A stretch of 64,000 nt of DNA, from contig CP099851.1 of NCBI GenBank assembly GCA_030062745.1, forward strand, positions 4,089,161 to 4,153,160, read 5' to 3'. This document shows, piece by piece, positions 35,958 to 47,261 of the stretch. Position 1 is the first letter of the stretch; each line of letters starts with the position of its first letter. A model generated the notes under the pieces. The model saw only the letters and a list, made by a program, of their open reading frames with translations, did no database searches and had not been told where the DNA came from. A program made the translations under genes and the position numbers. This DNA comes from Capitulum mitella (taxonomy: Eukaryota; Arthropoda; Thecostraca; Pollicipedomorpha; Pollicipedidae).

Positions 35958-36947
35958 TTAAGCTTGACAAGGTTTCCGCCCAAGTTCTCCGCATACAATA
36001 TGATCTAACATAATCCCTTGTGACCTCAATACTGACTTGCTTACGAAGTATCGTGCTTTCTGCTAGCGTTACCAAAGTCTTTCCGTCGGTGTTTTTCCCT
36101 CTTTTTTGCGGCACCTTTGGTTCTCAAAGATCTTAAGAGAGGGGATCGGATGAATTCATGGCTTAGAACAATCCTTAGGCCCGTCCGGCTGGGGTTCAAT
36201 CTGCACCACGTCGTTGGAAATTCTCTTGTATTAACGAATCCATGCTTTCGTTTCAAAACTGTAGATAATAACTGGGAACTTTATCTGGTGAACAGTCTTC
36301 AGATTGTTTTAAAATTACTCCGACCAATGTAATTTAACCACTGCGATACTGTTGTGGTTTGCTGAAAGCGCGGACGAGTTTGCTGCTCCGATAAATGAGA
36401 CAATGCTGCTGTAGAGAACAAAGGTGGTGTGCGTACCTAACAATGGCTGAAAAATTTGCAGATACATCCTTCTTAGCAGATTAAAAACAACGGAACGTGC
36501 AAAATACGCATTCTGTCTGTTGAACCCTAATGAACCGCTTTTCTTGCATTGGAACATGAAGATTGCACTGCACGCTACATAACAATTTTGCCTCGATGCT
36601 TTCAAATTGCTTTACGAAGGAGTCTCTCGGGCTTAATGTCATCATGTCATAAACCAGATGGAACGCATCAAGGCTAGCATAAAAGAAAGTACCCAGACTA
36701 CTTTAGTTGGTCCCCTGGGTTTGGTCGTCGGACAATTTGATCACGTAAGTTCATGTATATTTCATGTACCAAACATTCGACGTTGTCATGCATGCATAAG
36801 CGGGCGATGTGAACGGTTTGATTGTATTCATGGAATCCGGTCTTGCGCGGAGGACTTTGCGGTGAAGCCGCGGCCTCGGCGGCACGACAGGAGCGGCCTG
36901 CCCGTCCGCGGGGCAGCGATCAGATGGGCCTGCCGCCGGCCGGCCCG

Positions 36948-38507
36948 CTATCGGCCTCCGCCGCCCCAGTGGTGGCCGCCGTACTGGTTGGAGGTCGCGC
37001 CGGAGTTGGAGAACGACCCGGAGCCGAGCAGGCCGCCCAGCTCGGCGTTGGTGGCGTGCGCGCTGTTGGAGCTGGAGCCGCCGTTGGACGCGGAGCCCTG
37101 TAAACGACGCGGCCTGTGACGTGGCGCTGTGGCTCTGACGTCATCTCTGAAGTTCGTTGTCAAAAAGCTCGGGGGGACAGAAAAGTGAGTATTTTGCATA
37201 GTCATTCTCACTAAATGACTACAAAAAATAGAATAAAAACCTGAAAATGTCGACGATGGTGCTTTAAAGAAGTAAAAAAAGAAAACTCTCGGATAGTAGA
37301 CACTAGAGGGCGAAGGTTAAAAGACGGGGACTGCGAGCATATTTGGTCCCCCCTCAGGCTCAGTGCACGTGGGTTTGGGATTATCCATCGCCAAATGCAG
37401 TCAAATGGCTCCTCCGCAAAATGTGTCATTAGCAGGAGCAGGGACCGCGTCTGAGACCGCAGCAGGGCGCGCTGCTTACCCCTGCCGAGGCGCTGACCAC
37501 CTTGATGGAGCTCAGGCCGCCGTGTCCATTCGAGTTCTGGGCCGAGATGACGTTGCCCTGGGCGTTGCCGGTGGCCTTGCCGCCGCCTCCGTAGCCGAAA
37601 CCACCACCACCTCCGCCGCCAAGGAGACCACCTCCGAAGAACCCGCCGCCGTGGGACCCGCCGCCGTAGCCGCCCTGGCCGCCGTGCGATCCGCCACCGA
37701 TGAAACCGGAGCCGATTAATGTACTTTGGCCGCCGGCCTGCTGGAAGCCGCCGCCGTAGCCGCCGCCGCGCCGGCTTCCTCCTCGGTGACCTCCCTGTCG
37801 GAAGTGCGATGCCGACGTTGAAACGAGCTCGCGGAGCGGGAGCTGATTCGAGTGAAGTGCAGGGCTTTTTCTCCCTCCGGCACTGAAGAGGATGTGAACA
37901 GGAGAATCCCTTACCTCCTCAGCACACACAGGACCTTACGTTGATGTCTGAATCATTGAAAATACGCGCACCGTAGCGATGTACTTTGGGCCATCGGCAT
38001 GTCATAACATTTTTTCCGCCCGATGCAAAAACTAAGGTTTGTACCACGTTAAATTCTGAAGAGGACTAGGTTAAAGTGCGAAGATTGTGCATACAGGCCT
38101 GGCTTTAATTTCAGTGCGGTTTTTACCCAAGCACTTTCAAGCGTTGCGCCATCCCGCGGCTCAGGACAAAAATCATACAGCGGGAGCAGCGCACTCACGA
38201 ATCCGCCGACGATCCTGCTGCCTCCACCTCCAATGCCGAAACCGCCGCCGCCGCCGCCGTAGCCGAATCCTCCGCCGCCGCCACCGCCATAACCGAGGCC
38301 TCCGCCACCGCCGCCTCCGCCGCCGCCGCCACCGCCGTAGCCGAAGCCACCGCCGCCGCCGCCGCCTCCGCCGAAGCCGCCACTGTTGCCGCCAAAGTGG
38401 CCGCGGCGCCGGCCTCCGGAGAATCGTCCCCTCCGGCGGCCGCCGTAATTCCCTCCGCCGCAGCTGACCAAAGCGACCACGCCCAGGAGCAGGAGAAGCC
38501 GCAACAT
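36948..38507 (-). CDS. GRP2: secreted glycine-rich protein, inverted duplicate of GRP1
   Basis: A predicted 257-residue protein. Coding pieces, descending, are 38507-38199 (103 codons), 37794-37480 (105) and 37097-36948 (49 plus TAG). The splice sites match GRP1 (GTGAGT, GTAAGC; CGACAG, TTTACAG) and introns are phase 0. The signal peptide MLRLLLLLGVVALVSCG is identical to GRP1. Differences from GRP1: six more residues in the Gly/Tyr repeats of the first coding exon, a few substitutions (Asp to Gly in the GH.GL block, Val to Leu before the second Gly run), and loss of the GRP1 stop, because the TAG after His-His reads TGG here, so translation adds six residues (WGGGGR) before the next TAG. All exons are open, so the copy may be functional. 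The role is inferred only from composition. Confidence 0.83.
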
Positions 38508-38513
38508 GGCTGC

Positions 38514-41204
38514 CTGGGGGCGCGGGGAGTGCCCATCGGTCAATGGGGACGGCGTGGGATCCGGTAATCGGCCGCAGTGGCGCGACCGCGTGGTGAGCCG
38601 TCGTTTGCGACGCTCAAGACTCATAATTGGCCGGCGTCTAGAGGGCGGTAGTGCCACCTTCTGGCGCGGATGGCAAAGCCGTTGGCTGGAGGGAGGGTGT
38701 TGTTTAGACGTCAGAGGATGTTCTTTGTGCATTTGCATCATCACTTTCACTTGTTGCTGTATTCGTTGAGCGTTACATTCGTTAAAATGTGCATCTGAAT
38801 CTTCCACAATTAATTTTCAGGCCGGAGCAAACCGTTTAAAACTGTAAAACGCGTGAAAAAAACGCAAACGTTTCTCATTTGGAAGATATATTTTCAACCT
38901 TTCAACCTCTCGTCTTTGCTAATGATGACAATCCCGGCCATCCCACTGCTGTAAGATGCCGTCTGCGTTGCTGTGTGCTGCCGCAACCATCACGCATGGA
39001 TCTAGAAAAATGCTGGACAGCGCCGAAAATAATACCGAAATAAAAGTTGCGTTCCTCCACGGGGACGTCATGTCAAAGCCTGGGAGACTACAACTCCTGG
39101 ACGGCGCATAACATCAACCGAGGACTGGCCAACAGCTGGCGCAACGCTGGTGTTAAACATGACAACGAATGTGACTAGCGTTTTCGTCGGCATTCGATAA
39201 CGCCACAACACAAGATGTCTCTCTACGCTTCTCTGATCATCGGCCACTGGCTTACGCAGAGAAAGATCGGTTCAAGGCGACTGCACAAGGAGCATGTATC
39301 CGTGGTGTGTGTTGGTGTGTAGGTTATCTTGCACATGCACGTATGACGTAATGATAACAGACTGCTAGCTATTTACTAGTGATGAAACATAAAGCGGCCT
39401 GATATCTGGCCAAGTTAGAAAGAAAAACATTGTTTATGGCCTGATGTTGAGCGAATGACGTCTAGAATTACCTCTCGTTTGAATAACTAATGATCTTTCA
39501 TTTCCTTTTATCGAAGACTCAAACATCACAGAACTCATAACGATATGCAAACATTTTCCGGGTTTCGTAAGTCCTCGAGTAAGTTCTAATAAACACTGGG
39601 CCATGGCCATAAGGGAAGACTAAATGTCGGGCGATGACAGTAAGAAATTGAACACTCCTTCCTAATCTGGCGAAAGACCAGTAAACACTGACATGAATTG
39701 GCCACTAGTTAAGCTCAGTTCATATGGAAGCCCCAGCGTTCGGTTCGCGGCAGAAACTCATCTGGTAGCCCTCCGCACTTGGAGCTTAAACCAGCTTCCG
39801 ATGCCTGCCGAGGCGCGCTAAGCTTGCCGTGCCGAACGGAAATGGATCGACTGCAACGGAAACGTCAGTTTACGTCCCTGACTAAGAGACCCCTGAATCA
39901 ATGTCCTGCGTTAGCCTGTACTGGTCCCAAGTGGTCCGCATGTGAAGCGGGGACTGGCCGCGGCGCGGTTAGAGTCGAGAATGAACGCTTATGCTGGATG
40001 ACAAATCCTCACGCAACAGAAACGACGAAAACGGTTTCGCTTCCGATGAAACACGCAGGATTTCCAGTCATTGATTTTGTCGTGGTTGTAATTTATACGC
40101 GAGGAGCGCTTTATGGGATTTAAGACCTCTTAGGATGGCTGATATACGCGTAGTGCTGCCCGAGTGGTGCATAAACGAGCACACTTTTAAAGGAACTGTT
40201 CACGCTTGTATGGTGTTATGAACTGAGATAGCAGTGTTGTAGCTTAGGTGTAGAAATCATATGGTCCAAAGTTCGTTTGCCTCAAAACTCTTCCTTTACA
40301 ATGCTGAGACAGATTAAGTGAACGATTCTGAAGGGAAGCGCCAGATTTGGGTGAGTGCCAGATGCACGGTGACGTCACAGTACTAATGGTGACCTTGGCT
40401 AACCTCGAACAAGAGTGTTGACTTCGTTGCGGTTGCAAGCGGTTGCCCCTCGTGGGAGTAATGGTGGCCTGAGTCCCGAGTCATGCGGTTGCAATGTTAC
40501 GTGTGTGATGCCACGGGGACTGTTTTTCGTATTTGTCAGTGCAATGCAGATGCCGTTGTCAATGTAATGCTGCACGATTTGCCTTTGTAGCGCATCGTTC
40601 GCCTATACTTGGTTCACCGTAAATGCTGGCGGCGTGATGTCACATCATTTTATGAGTGGCGTCTCTCCTAAAAATGGTGTCATGGTGTTGAATAGTTTCA
40701 TTATCAACATTTTTACATTTGTCGGGTTTCATGACAAAAACATAACGGAATCGTTATCTGTATACTCTGTTTAGTCATTGCACATTATCTCTTGGATTAC
40801 CACCAAGGTGAACTATCCCCTTTAACATTTAACATTTGTGGTATCGCTTCACAAAAGGTTCCTGTCCTCAGAAACATCGAACAAAGCTGCAGAATATTTA
40901 CGCCGTGGCAAACTGCTCCAGCACTGCTGGTTATGAAGGAGGATAAAATCAATAGCAAATTAAACGCTAAACCAAGCAACGTCAAATATTTAAACGCTCA
41001 CCGCATGAATTTCATATTCCACCACGTCATAGGATCCCTATTAAACGCACCGCGAGAGGTTTCAATCAGTGCCGTTAATCACACAGGCTGCGTGTGAGAT
41101 GAATGTGCCGCTGAATGGCCCAACCGCTAAAATTTATCCCAGCCCCAGATCTGAATCGACAGCAGGTCGTCCACTGCGCTGCCGTCTCCTCTGTCGCCAC
41201 CCAC
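38514..41204 (-). other. GRP2 intron 1
   Basis: Counterpart of GRP1 intron 1. The donor GTGGGT (41204-41199) and CCCCCAG acceptor (38515-38514) are conserved. No gene is recognised inside; frames present here differ from those in the other arm by indels. Confidence 0.6.
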
Positions 41205-41313
41205 CTGTCGCTCTGTCGCTGCTGCTGCCGCTGCTGTCGAGAGACCGCGCCTGGCTCCTGCTGCAGCTGCCGCCGGTCGGATGCACCTGTCCCGTGCGGC
41301 GGGCCACTTTATA
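41205..41313 (-). promoter_or_regulatory. GRP2 core promoter and 5' UTR exon
   Basis: TATAAA on the minus strand at 41313-41308, GCATCC initiator at 41284-41279 (29 bp), and an untranslated exon about 41282-41205 ending CGACAG before the GTGGGT donor. This is the same layout as GRP1. The family 2 TTAA element upstream of GRP1 is absent here. Confidence 0.63.
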
Positions 41314-42099
41314 CGGAGCTGACCCGCCGGCCTTCCCGCCACCTGCGTCCCGTCACGACTTCTGAATGAAGCAGCGCTTGGCGCTGCAGCACCGCCGCCG
41401 GCGGCTCCGGGTTGGCGGCACGTCGCCGGCGGCTGGGGCTTCCCAGCGTAGCCGCTGGCCGGAGACGGCCAGGCGGGCCGCGGCCGGCCTGCTGGCTGCT
41501 GGCACGGCCGCTGACGTTGTTCGCTCTTGGCGCAGGTGCCAAAGGAGGGCCCGGCGTTCGTTGTGGGCGTTCTTCTGCTCGTGAATAGGTTCAGCGTGAA
41601 CATCCGCAGCCTACACCAGGCTTCGCGCGTTGCAGTAATTTTTGATGACAGCACGATGTAAGTGCGTTGGCTGAATATTGGATGCTGTTTGCCGCGACCG
41701 AGCTGGTAATTCATCGACAGAGAGAACTGGCTTGTACCGCAAGCATTCGCGATGAACGTGATGCCTTAGTCTGTTATATATTCATGCTGGTAAGAACGGA
41801 CAATGGCACATAGCAATTTTGTTAATGCAGTTTATATCTAGTAGGAGAAGAACGGGGCCAATTCGCTTCTAGTCTCTGTTTGTCAAATTGTATGGCGTGC
41901 ACTTCCGTCGTTCCAACACCTTTCCGGAGTTAGGCAGGTGCATGCAAAACGGTGGGGATGGGATGAGATGGAGCGGTACTTCGATGGTATTTCTAGTCTC
42001 CGGGATATTTTCGGAGAAAATATTTTGTAGATCATGATAATGAGAAATATCCGGGAATATCTGCTACATTGTCGGGAAACCCCGGACACGAAGCTTGAA

Positions 42100-42290
42100 G
42101 AAAGCGCGATGCACAAGAGAACACGCGCTTTGGCGACTTCGACGTGGCTGGGCAGAAGACTGGGTGCTGTTTGCAGTCACGGCTGTTATATATACCCGGC
42201 CTGTGTTGCCGACGGCCCATGGGGCTTGGCCTTTCCACTCATCTACCAGTCATGTCTGCACGTGTCCAACGGGAAAACGGGTCCAACAGG
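42100..42290 (-). promoter_or_regulatory. Orphan promoter and first-exon segment related to GRP3
   Basis: Minus strand: a TATATATAA box at 42194-42186, then GCACCC at 42167-42162 (27 bp, where GRP3 has GCATCC), then CTGCCCAGCCACGTCGAAG. That phrase is also present in GRP3 exon 1 at 62655-62635. Similarity continues upstream to about 42290 against 62790. The expected donor (GTGAGT in GRP3) has become GTGTTC. It lies just outside the right palindrome arm and points toward GRP2, so it could be a second, distal GRP2 promoter or the leftover front of a lost paralogue. Confidence 0.6.
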
Positions 42291-43212
42291 TCCGCCGGAC
42301 CAGCACGCGGGCCAGGATCACGGAACGGGCCATCTGGGCTGTGAACTCTGGCCGCCACCCTGGTGACTACTACCGCACTGGCAAAGAAATCTGGCGATAA
42401 ATGCATCATCGGGCACAGTGAGCTACGCGGCGCGCGGGGTGCAACGGCCATGGCATCCTGCAGCGGGGAGTACCATGAGTCATTGCCTGTGCAACTCCGG
42501 TTTAAACAACGGCACAGTCAATGAGCATCACAACTGATCAGCTGGCAGCAGTGATCAATCGGCTGTTGATGTAACGCGTCCCGGTATATCGTGTATGTCA
42601 TTTGTCATAAGCCCTGATGACTGCACGTTAGCGGCTCTCCGCCGCGGACAGCCGCCATTCGCTGCCGCAGTCATCAGCGATATGTTCCAAAAGAGATGTG
42701 TAGTAGCGGTACCACGTAAATCACGAAATAAGGTTCTGACACTAGCGCGGCTGGGCTGCCTACTCCGCGCTCGTCGCCGGCCTCATCCGAGCTCACTTTC
42801 ATTGCTTACGGAATAACATGAGTGTCAAGGGCAAATCCGCATGGATCTGCATTACGCGGTTTGACGCGGTGCATGAGGTAAATCATAGGTGTAACCATCG
42901 GGAGGGGCGCTAGGGCAGACATGCCTACTTCAGTCCTCCTAAAATGTGCTTTGGCGCTGCTCCCGCCCCCTCCCCCCAAAAAATATGTCGAAAAGTGAAA
43001 CAACGTGTTTTTTCAGTTCCCCATTAAGAAAAAGACTTCGGGTCTGACCGTCCACCCAGATTCTGGTTTGCTTCCACAGCCTCGCAATTTCTAGGACGTA
43101 GATACACTCACTGGTAAACAGTAAAAGTTAGACAAAAACGACCTTTGGCTCTTATGTTAACGAAGGGTTATGCTGTCATTTGGTCCTTTTCAAATCACAT
43201 CATCTCTCTTTG
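42291..43212. other. Intergenic, nothing recognised
   Basis: No supportable gene. The last ~90 bp (about 43120-43212) resemble 48550-48640 beyond the nested transposon stack, including CATCTCTCTTTGTT and GACAAAAACG phrases. Confidence 0.4.
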
Positions 43213-43922
43213 TTAACCCTATTCCCGACAGGGGGACTGAATCCGCCCCCCTCTAGTTTTTTTGCTTGCCAATTCCAGGGTTTTGGACGCAGCTTCACGA
43301 AACTTGGTAACTTTTCCTGGCTATTCTTTCTACATGCGTTGAAAAAATTTCAAAATTTTATTTTGATTGATTGACTGATATTGGGTTTTGAGGCGTGCCT
43401 CGACCTTTTGGTCATTATGCGCCGCCTGTTAAGTCTGTGTGAGCTACGTTACGTTAGAGTGTATGTGGCGATTTTAAAGATAGCGCAAGTGGTTCATGTA
43501 ACGTTACAGGTTGAAAGAGTGATACAAGAGATACAAGTGCTTTTTACGTCAAGTTGTGTGTTTGAGAAAAATTTAGATGCCGCTGATAATATCGGCATGA
43601 TGGGCCTCCGTCAAGCGGGGGCAAGACGCGCAGGGGAAAGAGGAAGGGAATCGTTGCCTTTACTTATGCCAGTTACGTTATTATTTAGCCCTCCTGAAAA
43701 GCAAGGAATTTAGGTTATGTTTTACGTTTGATTTTGCCAAGGTGCCGGCACGTGGCCTACTCCTCACGAAAAGCACCGAGGAGTCTTTATCGTGCAGGCT
43801 AGGAGGAGACTGCCCACACCGCCTCTCACGCTGGCTAAGCGTTCACCCTCTCACGCCGGGTGTTGCGGAAGAAAGGAAGGACGGTGAGAAAGATTTGCAG
43901 TGTTGTGTAGTGTGGTGTGGCG

Positions 43923-46064
43923 TTAGAGTTCTCCTGCTAGGTGTGTGTCATTTAGATATCTGAATAGCAGCTGGAGTAGGTCTGGGTGCTGATTACCCAG
44001 TAGAGTACTCAGGGTAAGCTGAATTTTCTTTTTTTGGCAGAAGGCCTTAATGGGTCGTCTTTGTGTTTCAAAATCCCTACATTCCAGCAGGAGGTGACTT
44101 ACGTTAAGTGGTGCGTTGCATGTGTGGCATTGTGGTACTTGATAAGAGCCGTCCTCTAAGAGTGGTTGTGTGTATTTTGTGCGACCCGTTCTAAGTCTGG
44201 TGAGGACGACTTCTTGACGCCTGCCTTTTTGATTTGATGTGTCCCAGGCGCCAAGTGTGGGTTTGATATGGTACAAGTGTGCGTGGTGATTTTGTGTCCA
44301 GGTTTTCTGTTGGTGTTTACGGATGTGTTGTTGCAGGGCGGCCTTGCAGTCGTCTAGTGAAAATTTGGTATCAAAGCATGTGTCGAATGCTAGTGATTGT
44401 TTCGCAATCTGGTCTGCTCGCTCGTTGCCTCTGATGTTAGCGTGTCCCGGTATCCAAAGGAATGAAATGTTGTTTACGTTAGGGGACACTTGCTGTTGTA
44501 TGCAATCAATGATGTGGTGTGATGGGTCGGCCGTATTGCTGATGGCTTGTAGGACCGATTTTGAGTCGGAGCAGACAACTACGTTAACTTGTTGTGTCTG
44601 ATTGCCATGCGAATGGCTATCAGTATGGCCATGGCCTCTGCAGTGAAGATCGATGTTTGGTCTGGGAGGCGGTTGCCGAGCTCGAAGCCAGGCGATGTGA
44701 GTCCAAATCCGACTTTGTCGTCGATTTTGGACCCGTCTGGGTATATGAATGATTTGTGGTTGTTGACAGTGGCGTATTCGAGGAATTTGGCGAGCATCTC
44801 TGTTTGAGTTATGTCTGTTTTACGTTCTGTGAGAAGATATTCGATAGTGGGTGGTTTGTGAATCCAGAATGGCCTGAGGAGCGGTCTGGATGTAGTGGAT
44901 GGTACGGCAAACTGAAGGTCTGCCAGAGCCGTGCTTATCTGAACGTGAAAAGGTGGGCGTTTGCGTGCTGCACGGCTCTTGTCTAGTCTGTCGTGTTTGA
45001 AGCAAGACTGTGCCGGATGGTTTTCTGTAGTCTGGACTGTCATGTAGTACCGACACAGTTGTTGTGTTCGTCTGATCTGTAGGGATGGCATGTCCGCGTC
45101 GGCCAGAAGGCTGACAGTCGGGGTGCTGTGTAATGCTCCAGTGGCTGCTCGAAAGCTGTGATTTTGTATGGCTTCTAGTTTTTGTGCTAGGGACGGAGAG
45201 ATGCTGTTGAAAATGAAACTGTTGTATTCTAAAATGGGTCGAATGATGGCCTTGTAGAGTTTGAGCAGGGTTTGTCTGTCTCCGCCCCAGTCTGTTCCTG
45301 AGAGGCAGCGGAGGATGTTGGTGCGTTTTGCGCATCGTTTCGTGATGTCTTTGATGTGTTGTTGGAATGTAAGTGTTTCGTCGAGGTGGCTTCCGAGAAA
45401 TTTGAAACTTTTAACTTGCTCTATGGCTTCGCCATGGATATTCAGGTTGAGAGTGAGTGGTCCGGTGGCGCGAGCGTATGCAGCTACTGCGGATTTTTTC
45501 TGCGGACAGGGTGAAGCCCCATTTGTTACACCATTTTGCAATGGGGTCTAGTCCGGCGTGAACGGCGTTTTCGGCTTTGAAGAAGCAGTGGTTAGTGGCC
45601 CAAATGGCCACGTCGTCCGCAAAAAGTGAATAGTGTAGTGCTCTGCAATGAAAATCGTCAAACATGTCGTTAATCATGATGAGAAAGAGTGCTGGTGAAA
45701 TGACGCTTCCTTGTGGAAGGTCCTGATCCTGCGCTCCATAGCTGGAGGTGGTGTTGCCGCATCTGACCTGTACTGTTCTATCCCGGAGGAAGTTTAGTAG
45801 AAAATGTGCTAGGTGTCCGCGTAGACCTAGCTTGTAGAGTTTGTGTACAAGTGCGTACTTGTGGACTCGGTCGAATGCGGCCGTGATGTCTAAATATGCT
45901 GCTACTGTGGTGCGTTTGTAATTCATGCCGTGTTTGATGTCGTGTACTATGCGTATGAGATTGTCTGCGGTGGACTTGTGTTTTCTGAAACCGTTTTGGT
46001 GTTCGTCGAGCAGTTTTTTGTTTTCCAAAAAGTGTCGGAGGCGTGTGTTTACCATGCGCTCGAT
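43923..46064 (-). pseudogene. LINE reverse transcriptase and RNase H, frameshifted
   Basis: RT (46055-45411 frame): NGFRKHKSTADNL, YLDITAAFDRV, LPQGSVISP and the catalytic FADDVAIW. After a shift near 45480 the frame 45541-44579 continues with FKFLGSHLDETL, the thumb region and the first RNase H parts (YPDGSKIDDKVGFG, FTAEAMAI). A second shift near 44579 leads to CSDSKSV and then PGHANIRGNERADQIAKQS (44489-43923). All four RNase H acidic positions remain readable. The RT start is truncated at ALIERMVNTRL. Two frameshifts in ~2.1 kb suggest fairly recent death. Confidence 0.88.
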
Positions 46065-47261
46065 GAGGGCTAGACGGTATGGTCCATTCCCGGCAGGGGG
46101 GCGGGTTCGGCCCCCCCTGAGATCTCGAGAACTACTAGTCCGATTTCATCGCAACGAACGTCAATCGATTTGCCGTGACGTGAACTACATTTTTATAAAG
46201 GGAAATTTTGAAAATTTTGAAATTTGTGAATACAGAGGGGGAAAAATGTCAAAATGGGGGGGGTACTTTTGGACTTCTTATAACTCCGTTGTTTATCGAC
46301 CGATTTCAATGAAACTGACATGAATCGAGAGATTATGGATAGGGCTTTTACCATGGGTCCACAAATCTGAAATTTTGAGAAAATTCATTGGCCTTCACAG
46401 GGTTTCAAAAATAGGAGGATTGGTTTTTTAACAAATGAATGAACAAAAAAGGTAAAAACACTTTTTTGGCTTCTGCTAGTCATGCTATGCTAAAGAAGTA
46501 CAAATCGCATTACAATGTTTGTATAATGTTAGCATAGGCGGTGCCAGGGACATGAAAAAGGGGGAACTGTCATGGTCACACGTTCTTCAGATCAACTTGT
46601 GACTTTTCACCTTAAATGACCTCCAGTGACCTTGGGGTCACTTGGAATGATCTCGTGTGCATTTGCTATTATCCATAAACGTTTTCAATCATTTGAATTC
46701 ACTCTATCCCAAAAATTCATTTTTTGGCTATTGCGATATAGTGTACGCGCACTGACATTTTAGGTCATAGCTCCACGACCCGACCTGATATCAAGCTGAA
46801 ACTTGGTACAGAAGTAGAGGACACCCCTCTACGTCACATATATTCCGGGTTAGGCATTTGAAAAAACAGCGCCGAAATTATTGCAAAAAAACAAATTTTG
46901 ATTTTGACCTTGACCTGACCTTGAAAAGTGACCTCAGATAAACAAAATTTTGTGTGAACATTGCCCAGCTACTTAGCTATACATCGATATAAAGTTTTAT
47001 GTTCTATCTTAAAAACTCTGTTTTTGACAGACATTTTTCTTTTACCCTCAAAATGGCCAAAAATCGCATGAGGTGCCTCCCAAAAACGTTGTCTGGCTGC
47101 GCTCCTGAGCAAAGCAGAATTGTGAAATTTTGTCACAGCGCGTAGAAAGAATAGTTAGGAAAAGTGACCAAGTTTCGTGAAGCTGCGTCAAAAAGCCTGG
47201 AATTCGCAAGCAGAAAACCCGAGGGGGGGCGGACTCCGCCCCCCCCCCCTGCCGGGAATAG
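46065..47261 (-). mobile_element. TTAA element family 1, inserted into the LINE
   Basis: The right end CCGGGAATAGGG is followed by TTAA (47262-47265) that belongs to the LINE endonuclease sequence (CACATTAA on the LINE strand). The left end lacks the outer ~11 bp and its TTAA, starting directly at GAGGGCTAGACGG beside LINE RT sequence. A deletion therefore removed that terminus together with part of the LINE. Confidence 0.85.

Larger units (their letters stand above)
32225..42090 (-). repeat. Right arm of the imperfect inverted duplication
   Basis: The inverted counterpart of 19700-29545. It carries GRP2, a foldback-like element and a private family 1 TTAA insertion (34757-35957). The homology fades between about 42062 and 42090; beyond that lies sequence resembling the GRP3 promoter instead. 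After removing the insertion the arm is about 8.6 kb. Confidence 0.95.
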
